Part shown: positions 12,439 through 16,980 of the stretch, one piece after another
Numbering within the stretch: the first letter of the stretch is position 1
How the letters are laid out: each line of letters begins with the position of its first letter
Notes under the pieces: generated by a model
What the model was told of the DNA's origin: nothing
The model's input: the letters and a program-made list of their open reading frames with translations, nothing else
Databases searched by the model: none
Source of the DNA: Microbacteriaceae bacterium
GTDB taxonomy: Bacteria > Actinomycetota > Actinomycetes > Actinomycetales > Microbacteriaceae
NCBI GenBank assembly: GCA_022701925.1
Contig: JAKONM010000260.1
Location: forward strand, 1 to 16,980
Length of the DNA stretch: 16,980 bases
Direction: 5' to 3'
Translations under genes and position numbers: made by a program

Positions 12439-14010
12439 TCAGGGGTGGGCCGGCCGGTTCGGGCCGACCGCGGTGCTGCCGAGGAACAGGTCCGCGCGCG
12501 TGCCGAGCGCGTCGCGCACCCGCACCCGCACCGCGGTGACGCCACCGCTGCCGGCGGCCGCTGCGCCCGTCCAGGAGTCGGCGTCCAGGGCCGCGCGCTG
12601 GTCGACGGTCACCGTCAGGACGGAGGGCAGCGCCGCCAGGTCGGTGCCGAGCGCCCCGGCGGCCCCGTCGACCGCGGCGCTCACCGCGACCGAGTCGGCC
12701 GCGGCGGCGTCGCGCGCCGGCTGCAGGAACGAGGACGTCAGGGCGGCGCGCACCCGCGGCAGCAGGGTGGTGGCCAGCGCTGCGGTGACGGCGGTGCCGA
12801 GGTCCGCCCGCAGGGCGCTCGTGCCCAGCAGCTGCACCTGGGCCTGCAGCGCCGGGCCCGGCGTCGCCGCCCAGGCGGAGGCGGGCAGCGCCGCGTCGAG
12901 GCTCACCACGGCGACCTTGAGCCCCGCCAGGGCGACGTCGATGGAGGCGTGCACGGCCACCGTCGCCGAGTCGCGCGCGGCCCCCTGCGCGGTGATCAGC
13001 GCCGTCGCGCGCTGCCGCAGCGCGGTGCCCGCGTCGGTCGCGATCGCGGCGACGCGGGCGGTCGACAGCGCGTCCCCGTTCGGCCCGGACGGCACCGGCA
13101 GGCTCACCGCCACCGCGCCGGAGGCGACGTCGACGGTGGTCCTGCCCGCGGTCTGCACGCCCGTGCCGGTCGCCGTGATCGGCGTCGTGACGACGCTGAC
13201 CGAGGCGGTGGCGCCCGAGGGCGAGGCCGTGCCGCTCGTCAGCGACTGCGTCACGGCCGCCAGCAGGCCGTCCGCGACCGCGCCCGAGATCGCCGAGGTC
13301 GTCGACGAGGCGCCCGCCAGCGTCGTCAGGGAGGCGGCCGCAGCGCTCCCCCGCGCCTGCACCGTGCTCAGCGCCGCCGTCGCCGCGGCGTCGCTGAACC
13401 GCAGTCCGAGGTCCGACACCGACGAGGAGCGGACGAGCACGCCGGAGTCCCCCCAGGCGGCGGCGCAGCCGTTCAGCGACGAGGAGGAGGCCACCGCGCC
13501 GACGTCCAGCCCGACCCCCGACAGGCCCGGCAGCGAGGAGGCCGACGTCGGTGGCCGGGTGAGCAGGCCGCTGACGTCCACCCGCCCGACCGCGGCCGTC
13601 CCCCCGGCGGCCGCCGCGGATCCGCCCGTGCCGGTGGTCGAGGCGGACTGGTTCCACGAGGACGCCGTCGTCAGCGCGACGCCCGCCGTCAGCGCCGCGG
13701 CGGCCGCGGCCGGGGTGACGACCGCTCGGGCGCTCGAGACGGCGTCCGTCCGCTCGCCGACCGCCGACGGTGCCAGGGCCGCCGGAGCGCCCACCGCGTC
13801 GCCCTGCACCGTGCCGGCCAGCAGCGCGCTCGACGCCTGGCCCGTGTAGTCGCCGGTCGCGGTGCAGGCGTCCGATCCGACCGCGACCCGGGGGCCGCTC
13901 ATCGCCTGGTCGGTCCAGGCCGCCGCCGTCGGCCGCACGGCGCCGGGCAGCACCGCCGCCACGAGGGCCAGCAGCACCGCGACGGTCGCGCCGCGCCGCG
14001 CCCGCCTCAC
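12439..14010 (-). CDS. Large exported protein with SipW-type (alternate) signal peptide
   Basis: This is a 523-aa protein from the GTG at 14010, whose GTGA overlaps the stop codon of the signal peptidase gene. The signal peptide is residues 1 to about 30: RRARRGATV, then a hydrophobic core VAVLLALVAAVLPGA, then PTAAAWTDQA. The AAW-x-DQA motif is shared with the exported protein at 14530-15165, as expected for two substrates of one dedicated peptidase. The mature part is low-complexity and rich in Ala, Ser, Thr, Val and Gly. It has only two cysteines (Cys49 and Cys182), which could form a disulfide. No sorting signal (LPxTG) or C-terminal membrane anchor is seen, and the end is RADLFLGSTAVGPNRPAHP. 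No catalytic motif is recognised. A structural surface or fibre role is inferred from the composition and the sipW context. A hairpin follows at 12416-12435. Confidence 0.8.
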   Translation of the reverse strand: MRRARRGATVAVLLALVAAVLPGAVRPTAAAWTDQAMSGPRVAVGSDACTATGDYTGQASSALLAGTVQGDAVGAPAALAPSAVGERTDAVSSARAVVTPAAAAAALTAGVALTTASSWNQSASTTGTGGSAAAAGGTAAVGRVDVSGLLTRPPTSASSLPGLSGVGLDVGAVASSSSLNGCAAAWGDSGVLVRSSSVSDLGLRFSDAAATAALSTVQARGSAAAASLTTLAGASSTTSAISGAVADGLLAAVTQSLTSGTASPSGATASVSVVTTPITATGTGVQTAGRTTVDVASGAVAVSLPVPSGPNGDALSTARVAAIATDAGTALRQRATALITAQGAARDSATVAVHASIDVALAGLKVAVVSLDAALPASAWAATPGPALQAQVQLLGTSALRADLGTAVTAALATTLLPRVRAALTSSFLQPARDAAAADSVAVSAAVDGAAGALGTDLAALPSVLTVTVDQRAALDADSWTGAAAAGSGGVTAVRVRVRDALGTRADLFLGSTAVGPNRPAHP

Positions 14011-14549
14011 GCCGAGGGCGCCACCCGGGGCGCCGCGGTGTCCCGCGCTCGCGGCCAGAGGGCCCAGGCGACCGCCAGCGCGGCCAGCACCGCGGCGCCG
14101 GTGCCGACCTGCGGGGTGCCCGCCCAGCGCAGCACCCACAGCGGCGGCGGCAGCGGGGCGACGACCCGCTCCACGTGGTCCACGAGGTAGGGCGCCGGGT
14201 CGGGCATCCGGTTCGCGTCGCCGCGCAGGCGCAGCTCGGCGCGGCCGCCCTGCAGGGCGATGCCGATCACGCGGTGGGTGATCGGCATGCGCCCGGCGCG
14301 GTCCACCGTGACCACGTCGCCGATCCGCAGGTCCTTCAGCGGCGTGCGCTGCGCGACCGCCACCGAGCCCTGCGGATGGGCGGGCGTCATGGAGCCGGTG
14401 GCGAAGGTCACCAGGTCCAGCCCCAGCAGGGCGCCCGCCAGCCGGGCCAGCACGACGACCAGTCCGATCGCCGCGACGACCACCAGGGCGCCGTCGAGCG
14501 CCTTCGTGCCGAGCCCGCCGGCGCTCCGGTCAGTTGCTCGACGTGGCAC
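14007..14549 (-). CDS. sipW: SipW-type signal peptidase I
   Basis: This is a 180-aa membrane protease from the GTG at 14549, overlapping the end of the upstream exported-protein gene by 20 bp. A helix at about 20-46 anchors it. The active-site region reads TGSMTPAHPQGSVAV with nucleophile Ser53. The general base is His92 in ITHRVIGI, in place of the Lys of standard type I peptidases; this Ser/His dyad defines the SipW/ER-type group. Next comes the conserved LRLRGDANRMPDP box (Gly110, Asp111, Asn113). A second helix near the C-terminus (GTGAAVLAALAVAWALW) gives an N- and C-anchored topology. It removes the signal peptides of specific partner proteins at the outer face of the membrane. Both neighbours carry matching AAW-x-DQA sites, so they are its likely substrates. 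No strong Shine-Dalgarno site is seen, which fits translational coupling. Confidence 0.9.
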   Translation of the reverse strand: MPRRATDRSAGGLGTKALDGALVVVAAIGLVVVLARLAGALLGLDLVTFATGSMTPAHPQGSVAVAQRTPLKDLRIGDVVTVDRAGRMPITHRVIGIALQGGRAELRLRGDANRMPDPAPYLVDHVERVVAPLPPPLWVLRWAGTPQVGTGAAVLAALAVAWALWPRARDTAAPRVAPSA

Positions 14550-15165
14550 TGAAGGTCCACACCGGGGACAGGGCCGTCGCGCTGAAGGTGCGCGGCAGGC
14601 TGGCGTCCAGCTTCAGCCGGATGCAGACCCCGACCGTCGTGCCGGCGGCGCCACCGGTGCCGACCGGCACGGCGAACGAGGTCGCGCCGGCAGCGCTCAT
14701 CGACGACCCGTCGGCGACCAGGGCCGTGATGCCCGTGCCCGACGTCGGCAGCACGCCGCCCGCCCTGCAGGTCGCCGCGTCGACCCCGGCGACCGCCTGG
14801 TAGGTCAGGTGCGGCGCGAGCCCGGCGGTGTCCGTGCCGACCGCGGGCGCGGACATGGTCACGGTGCCGCCCAGGGACCCGGGGGCGGCGCGCAGGCCGA
14901 CCCAGCCGGTCGTGGCGTTGCCGGGCGTCAGGGCCCCGCCCAGCGCGCCGTTCACCGACAGCGCCAGCTGCAGGGCGGTGCCGGCCGTGTCGTTCTCGCT
15001 GAACGTCGTGCCGTCCAGCGTCTGCTGCACGTTGAAGGACGACAGCGACAGGGGCGCCGCGTCGTACGCCTGGTCCTGCCAGGCCGCCAGCGTCGTCACG
15101 CCGCCGCCGACCAGCACCGTGCCGCCGGCCATCACCGCCAGCAGTCTCCGTCCACCGACCCGCAT
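14530..15165 (-). CDS. Exported protein with SipW-type signal peptide (TasA/camelysin-like)
   Basis: This is a 211-aa protein. The ATG at 15165 has GGGAGG 9 nt upstream, the best ribosome site of the cassette. The signal peptide is MRVGGRR, then LLAVMAGGTVLVGGGVTTL, then AAWQDQAYD, with cleavage expected around residues 26-28. The mature part is rich in Ser, Thr, Gly and Val with alternating strands (LSLSSFNVQQTLDGTTFSEND, TALQLALSVNGALGG). It has two cysteines (DAATCRAGG and VGVCIRLKL), suggesting one disulfide in a beta-sandwich. It ends SPVWTFSATSSN. The general form fits the actinobacterial alternate-signal exported family cleaved by SipW-like enzymes, distantly like TasA and camelysin. 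No sortase signal is present. As first gene with a strong ribosome site, it is likely the most abundant product. Confidence 0.85.
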   Translation of the reverse strand: MRVGGRRLLAVMAGGTVLVGGGVTTLAAWQDQAYDAAPLSLSSFNVQQTLDGTTFSENDTAGTALQLALSVNGALGGALTPGNATTGWVGLRAAPGSLGGTVTMSAPAVGTDTAGLAPHLTYQAVAGVDAATCRAGGVLPTSGTGITALVADGSSMSAAGATSFAVPVGTGGAAGTTVGVCIRLKLDASLPRTFSATALSPVWTFSATSSN

Positions 15166-15239
15166 CCCGCACCGCCTCCCAGCCGCCCTCCGCGGCGCTG
15201 GCGACATCGTGCTGGGATTGGTTCGCGCCCTGGTCCTGA

Positions 15240-15272
15240 CACCCCGTGCTGCACGGTCTTCCGCACGGGGTG
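15240..15272 (-). terminator. Hairpin terminator after the AraC-family gene
   Basis: CACCCCGTGC pairs perfectly with GCACGGGGTG (10 bp) around a 13-nt loop. It starts 22 nt beyond the stop codon at 15294 and precedes the exported-protein cassette. It should reduce read-through from the regulator into the cassette, implying the cassette has its own promoter in 15166-15239. No convincing -35/-10 pair stands out there. Confidence 0.6.
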
Positions 15273-15293
15273 CACGCGCTGTCGCGAGGCGGG

Positions 15294-16238
15294 TCAGCCC
15301 CTCGACGGCGGCGGCAGCGGGGACCCCTGCATCGCCAGCTCCAGGTAGTCGTTCACGGTCATCCCGTACCGCTGCTTGAACGCGCGGGTCAGCTGGTCGC
15401 GGCCGGCGAAGCCGAACCGGAACGCCAGGTCGCCCACCCGCACCCACCGCTTCTCGGTGCGCAGCTGGTGCGCGATCGCGTCCACGCGCCGCTCGCGGAT
15501 GTACCGCGCGATCGACTCGTCGCCCTGGTTGAAGACCCGGTGCACCCACCGCAGGCTGATGTCGAACTCGTCCGCGATGCGCTTGGGCCCCAGGTCGTTG
15601 TCGCCCAGGTGGCGGTCGATGTACCCCACGATGCGGTCGCGCAGGTCGCCCGGGCCGCTCGCCCCGCTGGGGATCGCCTCCTCCAGCAGGGCCAGCGCCA
15701 GCACGCCGATCGCCTTGGCGGTGGTCAGCGGCGGCTCGTCCGGGTCGTCCCGGACCGCCGCGGTGAGGCGGTCGAGCAGCGCCACGAACCCGGTGGTCAG
15801 CGCGGTCGTGGGCAGGGGCCCGTCCGGCAGCGGCGTCGCGTCGCGCAGCCAGACCGGCATCGCCTCCTCGAACAGCGTGATGCGGGCGATGCGGATCGGC
15901 ACCTGGGCGGCGATCCGCACCGAGTGCCCCATGTGCATCAGGTGCACGGAGCCCGGATCGCCCTGCTGCACGACGCCGTCGAGGCGGTACTGCACGCGGC
16001 CGCCGACCACGGCGTCCAGGCGGATCGCCCCCGCCTCGGCCTCCATGCCGGATCCCGCCACGGGGGTCGACCGCCACTCGCCCAGCTGCACGCCGTCGAT
16101 CGTGACCGCGCGCCAGTCGGCGCGGAACTCGCGCGGATCGGGCACGGACCAGTCGCCCGTCTGGCGGAACCGGGCGAAGCCGTCGGCGCCGCTCCAGGTC
16201 CTCACCGTGCGCAGGTGCTCCGCGGTCCCCGTCTCCAC
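15294..16238 (-). CDS. AraC-family transcriptional regulator
   Basis: This is a 314-aa protein if started at the GTG at 16238, which has GGGGGA 9 nt upstream. An in-frame ATG at 16301 would add 21 residues but has no ribosome site, and a CATTCT -10-like sequence (16273-16278) lies between the two. The N-terminal 180 residues form an effector/dimer domain of the AraC-binding-like type (FARFRQTGDWSVPDP, GGRVQYRLDGVVQQGDPGSVHLMHMGHSVRI). The C-terminal 100 residues carry the paired helix-turn-helix: RIVGYIDRHLGDNDLGPKRIADEFDISLRWVHRVF, then WVRVGDLAFRFGFAGRDQLTRAFKQRYGMTVNDYL, the AraC signature. It lies just upstream of, and in the same direction as, the SipW cassette, with a hairpin between. 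It is a candidate regulator of that cassette or of itself. The effector is unknown. Confidence 0.85.
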   Translation of the reverse strand: METGTAEHLRTVRTWSGADGFARFRQTGDWSVPDPREFRADWRAVTIDGVQLGEWRSTPVAGSGMEAEAGAIRLDAVVGGRVQYRLDGVVQQGDPGSVHLMHMGHSVRIAAQVPIRIARITLFEEAMPVWLRDATPLPDGPLPTTALTTGFVALLDRLTAAVRDDPDEPPLTTAKAIGVLALALLEEAIPSGASGPGDLRDRIVGYIDRHLGDNDLGPKRIADEFDISLRWVHRVFNQGDESIARYIRERRVDAIAHQLRTEKRWVRVGDLAFRFGFAGRDQLTRAFKQRYGMTVNDYLELAMQGSPLPPPSRG

Positions 16239-16367
16239 TGCCACACGTCCCCCGCTCCACTGCGACGGCTCCAGAATGGTGCGTCGAGTGCGGGGAGGCA
16301 TCGGATCCCGAGGATGCTCGGCCCGATTTCACGCAACGGCGCCCCCCGACGACGATGCGCGCAACGT

Positions 16368-16391
16368 CGTGCCCGGGTTTTCCCGGGCACG
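16368..16391. repeat. Perfect 10-bp hairpin in the divergent promoter region
   Basis: CGTGCCCGGG-TTTT-CCCGGGCACG is a perfect inverted repeat with a four-T loop. It sits between the AraC-family gene and the SOS-controlled gene, 58 bp upstream of the latter's start. It is not at a gene end, so a simple terminator is less likely than a barrier to read-through, a regulator site or a cruciform. A short direct repeat, CGCAACG, occurs at 16332-16338 and 16360-16366 beside it. Confidence 0.6.
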
Positions 16392-16413
16392 CGCCACTCC
16401 CCTGCGCGGGCGT

Positions 16414-16442
16414 TTGCAGGAATCGAACACAGGTTCGATACT
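16414..16442 (+). promoter_or_regulatory. Promoter of the ImuA'-like gene
   Basis: A -35 TTGCAG (16414-16419), a 17-bp spacer and a -10 GATACT (16437-16442) form a good housekeeping-type promoter. The -10 lies exactly at -12 to -7 from the GTG at 16449, so the message is probably leaderless. The LexA box covers the spacer and the first bases of the -10. Confidence 0.7.
16423..16438 (+). promoter_or_regulatory. LexA (SOS) box
   Basis: TCGAAC-ACAG-GTTCGA is a perfect match to the actinobacterial LexA consensus TCGAAC-N4-GTTCGA. It lies between the -35 and -10 and overlaps the -10 by two bases, the expected place for repression. The controlled gene starts at 16449. DNA damage should relieve repression through RecA-stimulated LexA self-cleavage. 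Confidence 0.92.
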
Positions 16443-16448
16443 GGAGCG

Positions 16449-16980
16449 GTGGGTGAGGCGCTGCGGTCCGAGACGGTCGCGCAGCTGCGCGCCCGGATCT
16501 CGGCCATGCAGGCGACCACCCTGGGCGCGCGCATGCTGCCGACCGCGGCCGCGGTCGCCCCCCTGCTGCCCGGCGGGGGGCTGAAGGCCGGCGTCGCCTA
16601 CGGGGTGCCCGACTCCCTGTCGCTCGCGATGCTGCTGCTGGCCGGGCCCTCCGCAGCCGGCGGCTGGTGCGCCGTGATCGGCGTGCCCGAGTTCGGCGTC
16701 GAGGCCGCCGCCGGGTTCGGCGTCGCCCTCGACCGGCTGGTGCTCGTGCCCGACCCGGGCGAGCACTGGCTGGCGGTGACCGCGCAGATCGCCGAGGTGG
16801 TGCCGGTCGTGCTGGTGCGGCCGCCCGCGGGCCGCAGCGCCTCCCCCGGCGAGACGTCCCGCCTGGCCTCCCGCCTGCGTCAGCGGGGGGCGACGGTGCT
16901 GGTCGCCGGGCCGTGGAGCGGGGCGGAGGCGGTGCTGCAGGCGGAGGGCGGCTCGTGGACCGGCATCGCGGCCGGCAGCG
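16449..16980 (+). CDS. imuA': ImuA'-like RecA-related mutasome protein (C-terminus outside window)
   Basis: A GTG at 16449 opens a frame of 177 codons that runs off the right edge. It begins MGEALRSETVAQLRARISAMQ, then RMLPTAAAVAPLLPGGGLKAG, a weak RecA-like N-lobe. Next comes SLSLAMLLLAGPSAAGGWCAVIGVPEFGVEAAAGFGVALDRLVLVPDPGEHW in a strand-helix-strand order, then VVLVRPPAG and ASRLRQRGATVLVAG. A canonical Walker A lysine motif is absent, as in the actinobacterial ImuA' group. ImuA' acts with ImuB and DnaE2 in error-prone SOS translesion synthesis, and imuB and dnaE2 would be expected just outside the window. The LexA box at 16423-16438 supports this. The family is called by pattern memory, not by search. 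The start is fixed by the -10 spacing. Confidence 0.8.
   Translation, partial: MGEALRSETVAQLRARISAMQATTLGARMLPTAAAVAPLLPGGGLKAGVAYGVPDSLSLAMLLLAGPSAAGGWCAVIGVPEFGVEAAAGFGVALDRLVLVPDPGEHWLAVTAQIAEVVPVVLVRPPAGRSASPGETSRLASRLRQRGATVLVAGPWSGAEAVLQAEGGSWTGIAAGS

Noticed and set aside
16239..16301. The extended N-terminus of the AraC regulator from the ATG at 16301
   Set aside because: No ribosome site precedes that ATG, while the GTG at 16238 has GGGGGA at proper spacing. It is kept only as an alternative start.

Overview
The window is very G+C-rich, GTG starts are common, and genes are packed with short or overlapping junctions. The LexA box found at the right end has the actinobacterial form TCGAAC-N4-GTTCGA, and several genes appear to be transcribed without a leader. 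This points to a high-G+C actinobacterium, most likely from the Micrococcales (Microbacteriaceae-like). That placement is an inference from style and gene content, not from a search. No rRNA, tRNA, insertion sequence, prophage or CRISPR array was seen.

Left part (1-4008). Two tandem minus-strand genes encode paralogous small membrane proteins. The first is cut by the window edge. The second carries a C-terminal winged helix that reads like the FtsK gamma domain. Next, also on the minus strand, come an aldo/keto reductase and a translationally coupled DUF2256-DUF3253 zinc-ribbon protein. Divergent from these is a CYTH-CHAD protein.

Middle part (4072-10743). A DHA2-type MFS exporter and a small six-helix membrane protein diverge from a 41-bp intergenic region in which both transcripts seem leaderless. 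The membrane protein is followed by a large APC-superfamily permease, probably in the same operon. A RecQ-family helicase with an altered motif 0 and a non-standard C-terminus comes next. After it lie two tiny, very acidic, ATGA-overlapping genes of unknown role, closed by a strong bidirectional hairpin.

Right part (10743-16980). A CPA1-type Na+/H+ antiporter (minus, leaderless) precedes the most unusual locus: a three-gene minus-strand cassette with overlapping reading frames. It encodes a 211-aa exported protein, a SipW-type (Ser/His) signal peptidase and a 523-aa exported protein. The two exported proteins share the same AAW-x-DQA processing-site motif. The layout resembles the Bacillus tapA-sipW-tasA fibre operon and may be an actinobacterial surface-fibre system. 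An AraC-family regulator lies directly upstream in the same direction. At the right edge a plus-strand gene begins that matches actinobacterial ImuA' (RecA-like accessory factor of the ImuB/DnaE2 mutasome). It has a perfect LexA box overlapping its -10 element, so it should be SOS-induced.

Antisense open frames longer than 2 kb occur opposite several genes. They are G+C artefacts and are not annotated.
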